Of a DNA stretch of 64,000 nucleotides, positions 1 to 9,342 are shown in pieces (the first letter of the stretch is position 1; the number at the start of each line of letters is the position of its first letter). The stretch covers positions 124,001 through 188,000 of the forward strand of contig NZ_QTPO01000006.1 of assembly GCF_003853645.1 (NCBI RefSeq), written 5' to 3'. A program made the position numbers and the translations under genes. Origin of the DNA: Burkholderia sp. Bp9143 (GTDB taxonomy: Bacteria; Pseudomonadota; Gammaproteobacteria; Burkholderiales; Burkholderiaceae). The notes beneath the pieces were generated by a model, which saw only the letters and a program-made list of their open reading frames with translations, was not told the origin of the DNA and ran no database searches.

Positions 1-958
1 GTTCCTGCGCATCGATCAGCCGCTCGTAGTCCTCACGCGGAAACTTCGCGTCGATCGGCAGCCACACCGGCGGCGCGTCGCGCGTGCCGGCGTCGCGCCC
101 CGGCAGCCGGATCGCGAACTCGACGCGTTCGCTGCTCTTCGGCACCGTCGCGACGTTCTTCGCGTACTGGTCGGGCGTGAGCATCTGTTCGAGCAACGCC
201 TCGAGCTGCACCTCGCCCCAGGTGCCACGCGTCTTCACGTTGGTCAGCACCTTCTTCAGGTCGCCGACGCCGGCCGCGAGCGTCTGCATCTCACCGAGCC
301 CGCGGTGCACCTGCTCGAGCCGGTCCGACACGAGCTTGAACGATTCGCCGAGCCGCTGTTCAAGCGTCGCATGCAGCTTCTCGTCGACGGTGCGCCGCAT
401 CTCCTCGAGCTTCGCCGCGTTGTTCGTCTCGATTTCCTTCAGCCGCTGCTCGAGCGTCGCACGCACTTCGCCGATCCGGCGATCGTTGGCCTCGGTCAGT
501 TGCGTGAGCTGCCGGTTCAGCGTGTCGCCGAACAGCCGCAGCGCGACCGTTTGCTCTTCGCGCGCCTGCTGCGCCTGGCGCTGCACGCTCTCGCGCATCG
601 CGTCGAACTGCTGCGCGTTGCCCGCGACGAGCTTGCCAAGCTGTTGCGCGAAACCTTCGATCTGGTTGTTCTGCACGGTCGCGATACTCGTCAACTGCGT
701 CGCGAGTGTCTGCTGAAGCTGCGAGAAATTGCCGGCCAGCTCGGTGCGCGAGCCACGCGCATTCTCGACGATCTCGCCGCGCAACTCGCGTTCGAGCCGC
801 TCGACCGCGAGCGCCTGCGCGTGCGCGGCGTCCTCGATCTGGTCGCCGAGCACGGCCGCATCGTCGTGGCGGCCGCAGCCGCGCACGATCGCGGCGATCG
901 CCACCGCGAGCGCGACGGCCAGCACGACGACCGCCGCCAGCAACAACATCGTCGTCAT
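1..958 (-). CDS. rmuC: DNA recombination protein RmuC, 5' part only
   Basis: The first 319 codons of a gene that runs off the left edge. The protein starts with a single membrane helix (about residues 3-22), continues as a long Gln/Glu/Arg-rich coiled coil (about 30-230), and enters the conserved RmuC core at the segment GTWGEVQLEALLEQML. RmuC proteins are membrane-anchored, nuclease-like factors that limit recombination at inverted repeats. The ATG overlaps the stop of the upstream dehydrogenase by 4 bp (ATGA), so the two are probably translated together. The nuclease core lies outside the window, so its catalytic residues cannot be checked. Confidence 0.9.
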   Translation of the reverse strand, partial: MTTMLLLAAVVVLAVALAVAIAAIVRGCGRHDDAAVLGDQIEDAAHAQALAVERLERELRGEIVENARGSRTELAGNFSQLQQTLATQLTSIATVQNNQIEGFAQQLGKLVAGNAQQFDAMRESVQRQAQQAREEQTVALRLFGDTLNRQLTQLTEANDRRIGEVRATLEQRLKEIETNNAAKLEEMRRTVDEKLHATLEQRLGESFKLVSDRLEQVHRGLGEMQTLAAGVGDLKKVLTNVKTRGTWGEVQLEALLEQMLTPDQYAKNVATVPKSSERVEFAIRLPGRDAGTRDAPPVWLPIDAKFPREDYERLIDAQE

Positions 959-1944
959 GCGCGCGGCTTCCCGATCACGTCAGGGTTGATCGGATTCGGC
1001 GGCTGCCCCGCGCGCGGCCCAACGTCCAGCGCGGCGATCAGGTTGTCGGCCGCGAGGTTCGCCATCGCGCGGCGCGTCTTCTCGGTCGCGCTCGCGATAT
1101 GCGGCGTCAGCACGACGTTCGGCACCTCGAGCAGCGCCGGATGGACGCTCGGCTCGCCTTCATACACGTCGAGGCCAGCCGCGGCGATCGTCCCGTCGCG
1201 CAGCGCGGCGGCCAGCGCCGCGTCGTCGACGATGCCGCCTCGTGCGATGTTCGTCAGCGTCGCCGTGGGCTTCATCTTCGCGAGCTCGGCCGCGCCGATC
1301 GTGTGATGGTTCTCCTTCGTGTACGGCAGCACGAGCACGACGTGATCGGCGCGCGCCAGCAATGCATCCTTCGACACGTATTCGGCGTTCAGCTCGGCCT
1401 CGATCTCTGGCGCGACCCGCGACCGGTTGTGATAGATCACCTGCATCCCGAAGCCGCGCGCACGCCGCGCGAGCGCCTGACCGATACGCCCCATTCCGAT
1501 GACGCCGAGCGTCGAGCCGTAAATGTCGCTGCCGAGGAATCCGTCGTACGCCCACTTCTGCCAGTGTCCGGCGCGCAACCAGTGCTCGGATTCGGCGATC
1601 CGCCGCGCGGCGGCCATCATCAGCGCCCAGCCGAAATCCGCGGTCGACTCGTTCAGCACGTCCGGCGTGTTGGTGCCGAGCACGTTCGCCGCGTTGAACG
1701 CGGCCATGTCGAAGTTGTTGTAGCCGACCGCCATGTTCGACACGACGCGCAGGCGCGGCGCCGCCGCGAGCGCAGCCGCGCCGACCGGGTCGCCCGACGT
1801 CAGCGCGCCGTCCTTGTCCGCGAGACGCGCGGCGAGCGCGTCGGGGGCGAGCGCGTCGCCGTTGTTCCAGTCGACTTCGAAATACTGCTCGAGCCGTTCG
1901 ATCACGTCCGGAAAGATCGGACGCGCGACCAGGATCTTCTGCAT
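955..1944 (-). CDS. D-2-hydroxyacid dehydrogenase (glyoxylate/hydroxypyruvate reductase type)
   Basis: A 329-residue NAD(P)-dependent 2-hydroxyacid dehydrogenase. The Rossmann motif GVIGMGRIGQ lies near residues 147-156 (G150, G152, G155). The catalytic triad of the family is present: R235 in NIARGG, E264 in YEGEP and H282 in TPHIAS. Length and motifs fit cytosolic GhrB/glyoxylate-hydroxypyruvate reductases; the exact substrate cannot be read from sequence. I chose the ATG at 1944 because GGAG lies 6 bp upstream; ATG 1950 and GTG 1956 are alternatives. Overlaps rmuC by 4 bp. Confidence 0.88.
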   Translation of the reverse strand: MQKILVARPIFPDVIERLEQYFEVDWNNGDALAPDALAARLADKDGALTSGDPVGAAALAAAPRLRVVSNMAVGYNNFDMAAFNAANVLGTNTPDVLNESTADFGWALMMAAARRIAESEHWLRAGHWQKWAYDGFLGSDIYGSTLGVIGMGRIGQALARRARGFGMQVIYHNRSRVAPEIEAELNAEYVSKDALLARADHVVLVLPYTKENHHTIGAAELAKMKPTATLTNIARGGIVDDAALAAALRDGTIAAAGLDVYEGEPSVHPALLEVPNVVLTPHIASATEKTRRAMANLAADNLIAALDVGPRAGQPPNPINPDVIGKPRA

Positions 1945-2025
1945 CGCCATCTCCACATGCGGCGGCCGGAACGCGGCGCATCGTGCGCCGCCTGAATCGT
2001 CCGCGCTTGGTTGAAAATCGTCAGC

Positions 2026-3456
2026 CTAAGCCGTGAAGAAAATCCACGACGTCAGCAGGAATACCGGCACCAGTATCACGAGCGCCCAGCCGAGATACGC
2101 GAAGAAGCTCGGCATCTTCACGCCGCGCGACTCCGCGATCGCCTTCACCATGAAATTCGGCGCATTGCCGATGTAGCTGTTCGCGCCCATGAACACCGCC
2201 CCCGCGGAAATCGCGGCGAGCGTCGTCGCGCCCGCCGTCATCAGCGATTGCGCATCGCCGCCGGCGAGGTTGAAGAACACGAGGTAGGTCGGCGCGTTGT
2301 CGAGGAACGACGACAGCAGGCCGGTCGCCCAGAAGTACATCGCGTCGATCGGCTTGCCGTCGGGCCCCGTGACGAGATGGACGATCTGCGCGAACGCGCC
2401 GTCCGCACCCGCTCGCAGGATCACGATCACCGGCGCGATCGTCACGAAGATCCCCGCGAACAGCTTCGCGACCTCCTCGATCGGCGCCCAGTTGAACGCG
2501 TTCCCTTCGCGCGCCGAGCGCGGCGTCAGCGCGAGCGACACGAGCGCCACGACGACCAGCACGACATCGCGCACGAGATTTTGCAGCGCGACGTGCGTGC
2601 CCCACACGTCGAACGTGATGCCCGGCTTCCAGACGCCGCTCATCAGCACGAGGCCGATCACGGCCGCGAGCAACACGAAGTTGACCTTGCCGTCGATCGA
2701 CAGCGCGCCATCGTCGGGCGTCGGGTCGAGCGCGGCGGGCCGTTCCTCGCCGCCTTTCCGGTAGAAGTACGTATCGACCACGAAGAACAGCATCAGCAGC
2801 ACCGCGCAGATGAACAGCATCGGCAGCGCGAGATGCGTGGTCGTCCAGAAGAAGCTCACGCCGTTCAGGAAGCCGAGGAACAGCGGCGGATCGCCGAGCG
2901 GCGACAGCGAGCCGCCCGCGTTCGCGACGAGGAAGATGAAGAAGATCACGACGTGCACGACGTGCTTGCGGTTGTCGTTCGCGCGCAGCAGCGGCCGGAT
3001 CAGCAGCATCGCGGCGCCCGTCGTGCCCATCACGCTCGCGAGCAGCGTGCCGAGCGCGAGGATCGCGGTGTTCAGCTTCGGCGTGCCGTGCAGGTTGCCG
3101 TTGACGCAAATGCCGCCGGCGACCGTATAGAGCGCGGTCAGCAGCACGATGAACGGGATGTATTCCTCGAGCAGCGCGTGCACCAGCGCACCGAACGCCG
3201 TGCCCGCGCCGAACGCGACCGCGAACGGGACCAGGAACACGATCGCCCACGCCGCGGCGATCTTGCCGAAATGGTGATGCCAGAACACCGGGGCGATGAG
3301 CGGGAACACCGCGATGGACAGCAGGATCCCGGCGAACGGGATGCCCCAGAGTGCGGACAGCGTGGCACCGTCGAGCGTGGCGGCCGATGCGAGCACGGGA
3401 ACGGCGCCAAGCGCGGCTCCCGACGCCATGCCCGCCCAGGCGGCATGTCGTTTCAT
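2026..3456 (-). CDS. nhaD: NhaD-type sodium:proton antiporter
   Basis: A 476-residue inner-membrane protein with about 11-13 hydrophobic segments. It begins with a signal-like helix (residues 5-25, ending VLASAA) followed by typical NhaD features: a WHHHFGK stretch after the first helices, GDPPLFLGFL near the middle and NAPTYLVFFN followed by MGANSYIGNAPNFM near the end. NhaD proteins of the ion-transporter superfamily exchange Na+ or Li+ for protons. A ribosome site (AAGGAAG) lies 5-10 bp upstream. It stands alone on the minus strand between the dehydrogenase and the lutC-like gene; no operon partner is evident. Confidence 0.82.
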   Translation of the reverse strand: MKRHAAWAGMASGAALGAVPVLASAATLDGATLSALWGIPFAGILLSIAVFPLIAPVFWHHHFGKIAAAWAIVFLVPFAVAFGAGTAFGALVHALLEEYIPFIVLLTALYTVAGGICVNGNLHGTPKLNTAILALGTLLASVMGTTGAAMLLIRPLLRANDNRKHVVHVVIFFIFLVANAGGSLSPLGDPPLFLGFLNGVSFFWTTTHLALPMLFICAVLLMLFFVVDTYFYRKGGEERPAALDPTPDDGALSIDGKVNFVLLAAVIGLVLMSGVWKPGITFDVWGTHVALQNLVRDVVLVVVALVSLALTPRSAREGNAFNWAPIEEVAKLFAGIFVTIAPVIVILRAGADGAFAQIVHLVTGPDGKPIDAMYFWATGLLSSFLDNAPTYLVFFNLAGGDAQSLMTAGATTLAAISAGAVFMGANSYIGNAPNFMVKAIAESRGVKMPSFFAYLGWALVILVPVFLLTSWIFFTA

Positions 3457-3508
3457 GCAGAACTTCCTTGTGCGAGTGAGTCGAGTGAGGATGGATCGGG
3501 CGCGCGCG

Positions 3509-4171
3509 TCATGCGCCGCGCACGATGATCGCGTGAACGCGGTACGGGCCGTGCGCGCCCAGCACGATGGTCTGCTCGATATCGCCCGTACGCGACGGGC
3601 CCGATACGAAATTGACCGCGCGCGGCAATTCGCCGCGCTCCGCGCGAATCAGCGCGAATGCGTCTTCATGGCCCGCGACGATCCGCGACGCCGGCACGAT
3701 CGCGATGTGGGTTTCCGGCAGCAACCCGGCCGATGCATAGGTGTCGGGGCCGGACAGCAGCACCAGCGAACCCGTTTCGGCAGTCGCGCAGAAGCAGCCG
3801 GTGAGGCCGACGAGGTCGCCGTCGCGCGGCTTGCGGCAGTCGACCGACAAGCCGGCGCCAGCCCAGTCGAGCTCGGCCAGCGTGCGCCATGCGACGGCCT
3901 GCATCGGCAGGCCGTGAGCGGAAAGATAGCGGGCAGCGGCGGCGGGCGCGTCGGCCAGCGTCGCGACTTCGTCGACCGTCGTCGACAGGCGCGCCGCTTC
4001 ATCGACGAACGCGGCGACGAGGTCGGCCGGCATCGGCGGGCGCGGCCCTTCGGGATGGCGGGCGAGATAGTCGGCGACGCCGTCGCGCTCCGCTGCATCG
4101 GGCTCGGGTGCGCGTCCTTGCGCCGCGCGAATGCGTGCGAGGATCTGGCGACGGGCAGCGGAAGTGTCCAT
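3509..4171 (-). CDS. lutC: LutC/YkgG-family lactate-utilization protein, orphan
   Basis: A 220-residue protein matching the LUD domain of LutC/YkgG: ILARIRAA at the N terminus, a central LVGLTGCFCATAETGSL segment, THIAIVPASRIV, and the C-terminal SGPSRTGDIEQTIVLGAHGP, which is the family hallmark. In other bacteria LutC works with LutA and LutB in oxidising L-lactate. Neither partner is next to it here (nhaD on one side, pncB on the other), so its role in this position is uncertain. The ATG at 4171 starts MDTSAARRQI; the frame is open upstream but without family similarity. Confidence 0.83.
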   Translation of the reverse strand: MDTSAARRQILARIRAAQGRAPEPDAAERDGVADYLARHPEGPRPPMPADLVAAFVDEAARLSTTVDEVATLADAPAAAARYLSAHGLPMQAVAWRTLAELDWAGAGLSVDCRKPRDGDLVGLTGCFCATAETGSLVLLSGPDTYASAGLLPETHIAIVPASRIVAGHEDAFALIRAERGELPRAVNFVSGPSRTGDIEQTIVLGAHGPYRVHAIIVRGA

Positions 4172-4257
4172 GAACGGTCCTCGTGACGTTGGCGTGCGAT
4201 ACCGTCGGATTATACCGGCCGCCCTCGCCGCGACGCACCTGGCCGCATGGCCGACGC

Positions 4258-5454
4258 TTACTGGGATGCGTCGTCGGCCGGCTGCGCGATGCCGAATACC
4301 TGGCGCAGGTACGCGAGATACGCCTTGTCGTCGCACATGCTCTTGCCCGGTGTATCCGACAGCTTCGCGACCGGCTGTCCGTTGCAGCGGACCATCTTGA
4401 TCACGATCTGCAGCGGCACGTAGCCGAGATCGTTCGTGAGGTTCGTGCCGACGCCGAACGCGAGCTTGCAGCGACTGCGGAACCGTTCGTAGAGCTGCAT
4501 GACCTTCGGGATGTCGAGCGCGTCCGAAAACACGAGCACCTTGGTGCGCGGATCGCAACGGTTCGCCTCGTAGTGGCGCAGCATGCGCTCGCCCCACTCG
4601 AACGGATCGCCCGAATCGTGGCGTGCGCCGTCGAACAGCTTGCAGAAGTACATGTCGAAGTCGTTCAGGAACGCATCCATCCCGTAGACGTCCGACAGCG
4701 CGATCCCGAGGTCGCCGCGATACTCCTTCGCCCACATCTCGAAACCGTAGGTCTGTGAATCGCGCAACCGCGGGCCGAGCGCCTGGCAGGCCTGCAGGTA
4801 TTCGTGTGCCATCGTGCCGAGCGGCGTCAGGCCGTGCTTCATCGCGTAGAACACGTTGCTCGTGCCCGCGAACTGCGGCCCGAGCCCGTCGCGCAGCGTC
4901 AGCGCGACCTCCTCGTGCCACACCTTCGAGAAGCGCCGGCGCGTTCCGTAGTCGGCGATCTTGCAGTCGGCGAACTCGGGCTTCGCGCCGAGCAGCTTGA
5001 TCTTCTCGCACAACCGCTCGCGGCCTTCGCGATAGTCGGGCTCCCGCTGCGTGTTGCGGAAATAGACCTCGTTGACGATCGCGAGCACCGGAATTTCGAA
5101 CAGGATCGTGTGCAGCCACGGCCCCTCGATCACGATGTCGATCTCGCCGTTGCCCTTCGGCGAAGGCGTGATCGAGATGTACTTCTCGTTCAGGTGGAAC
5201 AGCGCGAGGAAGTCGACGAAATCACTCTTGATGAAGCGCATGCGCCGCAGGTAGTCGAGTTCGTCGTCGGTGAAGCGCAGCGAACACAGGCCGCGCACCT
5301 CGTCGCGGATCTCGTCGATGTACGGCACGAGATCGACGCCGGGCGTGCGGCACCGGAACCGGTACTCGACGTTTGCGGCAGGAAAGTGATGCAGGACGAC
5401 CTGCATCATCGTGAACTTGTAGAGATCCGTGTCGAGCAGCGAAGTGATGATCAT
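4258..5454 (-). CDS. pncB: Nicotinate phosphoribosyltransferase
   Basis: A 398-residue enzyme that makes nicotinate mononucleotide from nicotinate and PRPP, with ATP hydrolysis, in the Preiss-Handler NAD salvage route. Family marks are the N-terminal [13 protein letters not shown], the active-site histidine that becomes phosphorylated (H217 in [10 protein letters not shown]), [13 protein letters not shown] and [12 protein letters not shown]. Length equals that of E. coli PncB. It is a single gene; the 288 bp between it and fdxA holds the divergent promoters. Confidence 0.96.
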   Translation of the reverse strand: MIITSLLDTDLYKFTMMQVVLHHFPAANVEYRFRCRTPGVDLVPYIDEIRDEVRGLCSLRFTDDELDYLRRMRFIKSDFVDFLALFHLNEKYISITPSPKGNGEIDIVIEGPWLHTILFEIPVLAIVNEVYFRNTQREPDYREGRERLCEKIKLLGAKPEFADCKIADYGTRRRFSKVWHEEVALTLRDGLGPQFAGTSNVFYAMKHGLTPLGTMAHEYLQACQALGPRLRDSQTYGFEMWAKEYRGDLGIALSDVYGMDAFLNDFDMYFCKLFDGARHDSGDPFEWGERMLRHYEANRCDPRTKVLVFSDALDIPKVMQLYERFRSRCKLAFGVGTNLTNDLGYVPLQIVIKMVRCNGQPVAKLSDTPGKSMCDDKAYLAYLRQVFGIAQPADDASQ

Positions 5455-5742
5455 GATTACGGCACCGCCAATATCGTGACAGGGCCCCGGCGCACCGCGC
5501 GCCGCCCGGTCTGTCGGCCATGTTACCCGAATGCGGGCCCGACCATCGTGAAACCGCCTCCCCCTGCCCGCCGCGTCGTGCGGGCGGCCGCACGCGCCGC
5601 GCCCGCTGTCGGCCCCATAAACTAATCACGAAACGATATAAGCCGGATAGCCGACCATGCCATGCGGGTTTTGCGCTTCAGTTACAATGCCGCTTTTGGC
5701 GCAAACGCCACCCCATATATACCGCCAAGCAGGAGCGTTTTG

Positions 5743-6066
5743 ATGACTCACGTTGTGACCGAAGGCTGCATCAAGTGCAAATACACGGATTGCGTGGATG
5801 TGTGCCCGGTGGATTGCTTCCGTGAAGGTCCCAACTTTCTCGCCATCGATCCGGACGAGTGCATCGACTGCGCCGTGTGCGTCGCCGAGTGCCCGACCAA
5901 TGCGATCTATGCCGAAGAAGACGTTCCGGGCGACCAGCAGCAGTTCACCGAGTTGAACGCCGAGCTGGCGAAGAACTGGCCATCGATCACGAAGACCAAG
6001 CCGGCACCGGCCGACGCGGACGAGTGGAAGGACGTGCAGGAAAAGCTGCACCTGCTCGAGCGCTGA
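5743..6066 (+). CDS. fdxA: 7Fe-8S ferredoxin FdxA
   Basis: A 107-residue soluble electron carrier. The first cluster region has Cys 9, 12, 17, 21 and 25, and the second has the regular CxxCxxCxxxCP spacing at Cys 40, 43, 46 and 50. The extended, Lys-rich C-terminal tail ([10 protein letters not shown]) is typical of FdxA-type ferredoxins that hold one 3Fe-4S and one 4Fe-4S cluster. The ATG at 5743 follows AGGAG at 5731-5735. An in-frame ATG at 5662 lies upstream but has no homology to the family, so it was not used. Confidence 0.95.
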   Translation: MTHVVTEGCIKCKYTDCVDVCPVDCFREGPNFLAIDPDECIDCAVCVAECPTNAIYAEEDVPGDQQQFTELNAELAKNWPSITKTKPAPADADEWKDVQEKLHLLER

Positions 6067-6115
6067 TCGCGAAGCGGCGCCGTAAAAAGTTTTTGCGCAC
6101 CGCCGCTCAAAAGTA

Positions 6116-6144
6116 TTGACAGGTTAGCGAACACTCCATACAAT
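6116..6144 (+). promoter_or_regulatory. Sigma-70 promoter of the tRNA-Asn pair
   Basis: TTGACA at 6116-6121, a 17-bp spacer, and TACAAT at 6139-6144. This is a near-consensus promoter 26 bp before the first tRNA-Asn and suits a stable-RNA gene. Confidence 0.85.
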
Positions 6145-6170
6145 CTCGTTTCTCTGCTGTTGTTGTTTGT

Positions 6171-6246
6171 TCCCCGATAGCTCAGTCGGTAGAGCGCCGG
6201 ACTGTTAATCCGTAGGTCCCTGGTTCGAGCCCAGGTCGGGGAGCCA
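6171..6246 (+). tRNA. tRNA-Asn (anticodon GTT), copy 1
   Basis: A 76-nt cloverleaf with encoded CCA end. The acceptor stem pairs TCCCCGA with TCGGGGA; the anticodon GTT is at 6204-6206 and the T-loop GGTTCGAGCC is intact. It is identical to the second copy 75 bp downstream. Confidence 0.97.
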
Positions 6247-6256
6247 AAAACGCAAA

Positions 6257-6283
6257 GGCCCGTTGAGAGTGGACGGGTTTTTT
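6257..6283 (+). terminator. Hairpin with T-tract after tRNA-Asn copy 1
   Basis: A short stem of CCCGT (6259-6263) and ACGGG (6273-6277) followed by six T. It is weak, so read-through into the second tRNA is possible. Confidence 0.6.
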
Positions 6284-6321
6284 GTTGGCCGCCAGACAAA
6301 CACGCAGATGTACCGATTTAT

Positions 6322-6397
6322 TCCCCGATAGCTCAGTCGGTAGAGCGCCGGACTGTTAATCCGTAGGTCCCTGGTTCGAGCCCAGGTCGGGGAGCCA
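6322..6397 (+). tRNA. tRNA-Asn (anticodon GTT), copy 2
   Basis: Base-for-base identical to the first copy, with CCA encoded and GTT at 6355-6357. No separate strong promoter is visible in the 75-bp spacer, so it is probably co-transcribed with copy 1. Confidence 0.97.
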
Positions 6398-6403
6398 GAC
6401 AGC

Positions 6404-6436
6404 AAAAGGCCCGTCATTCGACGGGCCTTTTGTTTT
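6404..6436 (+). terminator. Rho-independent terminator after the tRNA pair
   Basis: A perfect 12-bp stem: AAAAGGCCCGTC (6404-6415), loop ATTC, GACGGGCCTTTT (6420-6431), followed by GTTTTT. The A and T tails would make it work on both strands. Confidence 0.9.
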
Positions 6437-6504
6437 TCCGGCGCCCGCCGGTCACCGGCGCGCATGCTAGAGTCTCTGTCCCGCATTTGCATCCGGTTCC
6501 GTCG

Positions 6505-6990
6505 ATGAAGCACCGCCTCCTTTCCGCCGCGCCGCTCGCCGTTCTGCTCTCCGCCCTTGCCGCCGCGCCGCTCGCGCACGCGGAAGAAGTCGGCAGCGTC
6601 AACACCCATTTCCGCGTGACGGGCTCCGACCGCGTGGTCGTCGAAGCGTACGACGACCCGCTCGTGACGGGCGTCACCTGCTACGTGTCACGGGCGCGCA
6701 CCGGCGGGATCAAGGGCACGCTCGGCGTCGCCGAGGATCCGAGCGAAGCGTCGATCGCGTGCCGGCAAGTCGGCCCGCTCAGCTTCAAGGAGCCGCTCAA
6801 GCAGCAGACCGACGTGTTCAGCGAACGGATGTCGTTCATTTTCAAGACGCTGCACGTCGTGCGCGTGGTCGACAAGAAGCGCAACACGCTCGTCTACCTG
6901 ACCTACAGCGACCGCATCGTCAGCGGCAGCCCGAAGAACGCCGTCACCGCCGTGCCGATGCCGGCCGGCACGACGATTCCGGTCAAGTAA
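6505..6990 (+). CDS. creA: CreA-family periplasmic protein
   Basis: 161 residues with a clear Sec signal peptide (residues 1-26, cut after AHA). The mature part has the CreA pattern: [10 protein letters not shown], a [21 protein letters not shown] segment holding the first Cys, [10 protein letters not shown] with the second, and [21 protein letters not shown] near the end. The two Cys residues may form a disulphide. CreA is widespread but has no settled function. The ATG at 6505 is used because it begins the signal peptide; the frame opens earlier at 6430. Confidence 0.88.
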   Translation: MKHRLLSAAPLAVLLSALAAAPLAHAEEVGSVNTHFRVTGSDRVVVEAYDDPLVTGVTCYVSRARTGGIKGTLGVAEDPSEASIACRQVGPLSFKEPLKQQTDVFSERMSFIFKTLHVVRVVDKKRNTLVYLTYSDRIVSGSPKNAVTAVPMPAGTTIPVK

Positions 6991-7051
6991 GCCCGCGCCG
7001 GCCGGGCACGCGAGCGATACACTGTCGATTCGACCGCCCTCGCGCCCGACC

Positions 7052-7957
7052 ATGTCCGCCACCCGTCTTCTTCCGGACTCCGCACGCTACTGGCGCACAC
7101 CGCTGCTGCCGGATGCGGATCTGCTCACGGCTACCTATCGCGACCATACATTCGCACCGCACTGGCACGACGCGTACACGATCCCCGTGATCCTCGAGGG
7201 TGCGGAGCGCTACACCTGCCGCGGCAGCGGCCATGTCGCCGAAACAGGCACCGTGCCCGTGATCAATCCCGGCGACGTGCACACGGGCTCGCGCGCGACC
7301 GACGAAGGCTGGTGCTATCGCGTGAGCTACGTGCCGGTCGACTACATTCGCACGCTCGCGAGCGCGATTGCGGGACGCCCGCAGGATGCGCCATGGTTCC
7401 CGTCCGACGTGATCCGCGACACCGATCTCGCGACACGGCTCGCGCGGGCCCACCGGATGATGGAGGCCGGCAGCGAGCCCATGCCGCCGTTCTACCCCCA
7501 CGAGCAGCCGGCCGCCGATGATCCGGCCGCCGCCGCACCGCGCGTCTACGATCCGCTCGCCGCCGAAACGGCGTTGCTCGATGCGCTGTCGACACTGATC
7601 GTGCGCCATGCCGACGCGCGGCAGCAGCCGGCGGTGCTCGCGGCCGACGAGCCGCGCGTCGACGCGATGCGCGAACGGCTCGCCGCCGATCTTACGTGCA
7701 CGGTGACGCTCGACGACGTCGCGCAGGCCGCCGGCCTGTCGCCGTTTCACGCAGCGCGCCTGTTCACGCGCGCGATCGGGATGCCGCCGCATGCGTGGCG
7801 CAACCAGCTGCGGCTGCAGCGCGCGCTTGCGCCGTTGCGCGCGGGCGTGTCGATCGCCGATGTCGCCGCGGCCAGCGGTTTCGTCGACCAGAGTCACTTC
7901 ACACGGCATTTCAAACGGATGTTCGGCGTGCCGCCCGGACGCTGGCAGGCGCGCTGA
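7052..7957 (+). CDS. AraC-family transcriptional regulator
   Basis: 301 residues in two domains. The N-terminal cupin-like effector domain has PHWHDAYTIPVILEGA and the NPGDVHTG turn common to AraC sensors. The C-terminal double helix-turn-helix (about 205-301) has LDDVAQAAGLSPFHAARLF and the signature IADVAAASGFVDQSHFTRHF. It lies 117 bp upstream of azlC on the same strand, so control of that amino-acid exporter pair is the natural guess. The effector is unknown; this class often senses small metabolites such as amino acids. Confidence 0.9.
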   Translation: MSATRLLPDSARYWRTPLLPDADLLTATYRDHTFAPHWHDAYTIPVILEGAERYTCRGSGHVAETGTVPVINPGDVHTGSRATDEGWCYRVSYVPVDYIRTLASAIAGRPQDAPWFPSDVIRDTDLATRLARAHRMMEAGSEPMPPFYPHEQPAADDPAAAAPRVYDPLAAETALLDALSTLIVRHADARQQPAVLAADEPRVDAMRERLAADLTCTVTLDDVAQAAGLSPFHAARLFTRAIGMPPHAWRNQLRLQRALAPLRAGVSIADVAAASGFVDQSHFTRHFKRMFGVPPGRWQAR

Positions 7958-8074
7958 CGCCCCCGCCCTGCACTCGACAACACGCGGCAGCCGGCACGCA
8001 CGCAGCACCGCCGGCACCCGCGAGCGCAAGAACATACAAGCCGCCACGGCATCGCCCCCGCTATCCTCCATTTC

Positions 8075-8848
8075 ATGGAGACGCGCCCCTTGAACCCTAC
8101 CCCCCGACCTTCGCCCACGCCTCGCCGCCCGCTCAACGAATGGCTCGACGGCGCACGCGACACGATCCCGATGATGATCGGCGCGGCACCGTTCGGCGTG
8201 ATCTTCGGCACGCTCGTCGGCGGCGGCCCGCTCGCCGCATGGCACGGCGCGCTGATGTCGCTCGCGGTGTTCGCGGGCTCCGCGCAATTCATCGCGCTGG
8301 GCCTGATCGCCGGCAGCGCGAGCTTCGTCGTCGTGCTCGCGACGACGCTGATCGTGAACCTGCGTCACCTGCTGTACAGCGCGACACTCGCGCCGTACGT
8401 CGCGCACCTGCCGCTGCGCTGGCGTGCGACGCTCGGCGCGCTGATGACCGACGAGGTATTCGCGGTCGCCTATGCGCACTACCGGCACTTCCCGCCGGGT
8501 ACGATCGGCCCTCACTACTTTTTCGGCTCGGGCCTCGCGATGTACGTGAACTGGCAGGTCTGGACGCTCGCGGGCATCGGCTTCGGCGCGGCCTTCCCGG
8601 GCCTCCAGTCGCTCGGCCTCGATTTCGCGATGGCGGCGACCTTCATCGCCATCGTCGTCCCGCAACTCGGCACGCTGCGCTATTTGGCGGCCGCCGCGAC
8701 GGCCGGCACGCTCGCGTACTTCTGGCAGGGCTGGCCGTACAAGCTCGGGCTGCTGGGCGCGGTCGCCGCCGGTGTCGCGGTCGGCGTTGCGCTCACGCTG
8801 CTGCACGAGCGTTCGCGCACCACTTCACGCACGGAGGCCGCATCGTGA
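8075..8848 (+). CDS. azlC: AzlC-family branched-chain amino acid exporter, large subunit
   Basis: A 257-residue inner-membrane protein with about six or seven helices. AzlC features are AAPFGVIFGTLV in the first helix, VFAGSAQFIALGLI, and NLRHLLYSATLAPY. AzlC with AzlD forms an exporter for branched-chain amino acids or analogues. Its stop overlaps the azlD start by 4 bp (GTGA), giving translational coupling. The product may be annotated as an ABC transporter permease in databases, but no ATPase is nearby. Confidence 0.92.
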   Translation: METRPLNPTPRPSPTPRRPLNEWLDGARDTIPMMIGAAPFGVIFGTLVGGGPLAAWHGALMSLAVFAGSAQFIALGLIAGSASFVVVLATTLIVNLRHLLYSATLAPYVAHLPLRWRATLGALMTDEVFAVAYAHYRHFPPGTIGPHYFFGSGLAMYVNWQVWTLAGIGFGAAFPGLQSLGLDFAMAATFIAIVVPQLGTLRYLAAAATAGTLAYFWQGWPYKLGLLGAVAAGVAVGVALTLLHERSRTTSRTEAAS

Positions 8849-9183
8849 GCTACGCGCTGCTGATTCTCGGAATGGCCGTGATCACCTATGCGATCCGAAC
8901 GACGCTGTTCCTGTTCGGCGAGCGGCTGACTTTCCCGCCGCTCGTGCGGACCGCGCTCGGCTTCGTGCCCGTCACCGTGCTGACCGCGATCATCGTGCCG
9001 ATGACCATCTCGCCGCACGGCGGCGCGGCCGAGCTGACCTGGCGCAATCCGCAGCTCGTCGGCGCGCTCGCCGCGGTGCTCGTGTCGGCGACGACGCGCC
9101 GGCCGCTCGTGACGATCGCGGTCGGACTCGCGGTGTTCTTCGTCTGGCAAGGGGTCGTGATGCCGCACTGGTTGTCGGCCTGA
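8845..9183 (+). CDS. azlD: AzlD-family transporter, small subunit
   Basis: A 112-residue membrane protein with about four helices, starting at GTG within the azlC stop. The segments MAVITYAIRTTLFLFGE, LGFVPVTVLTAIIVP and a NPQLVGALAAVLVSATTRR stretch are those of AzlD. It is the obligate partner of the preceding permease. Confidence 0.92.
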   Translation: MSYALLILGMAVITYAIRTTLFLFGERLTFPPLVRTALGFVPVTVLTAIIVPMTISPHGGAAELTWRNPQLVGALAAVLVSATTRRPLVTIAVGLAVFFVWQGVVMPHWLSA

Positions 9184-9342
9184 GCGGACGTCGCCGGCCG
9201 CGCTCAAGTTTCCGTCCGGCGCGCCGATATAGGGAATGAAGACCCGCCATCGGCCTCCGCGCGAACCGGTCCGTCGACGCTGCGCCCGCACCGGTGCGCG
9301 GTATCGGCCGCCGGCTCGCGCAGGCCGCCATCGAGACGATTC

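Noticed and set aside
6171..6397. The tRNA-Asn pair as the island attachment site
   Set aside because: Both tRNAs are intact and the sequence on both sides is host-like; the island edge is 29 kb away in a protein gene.
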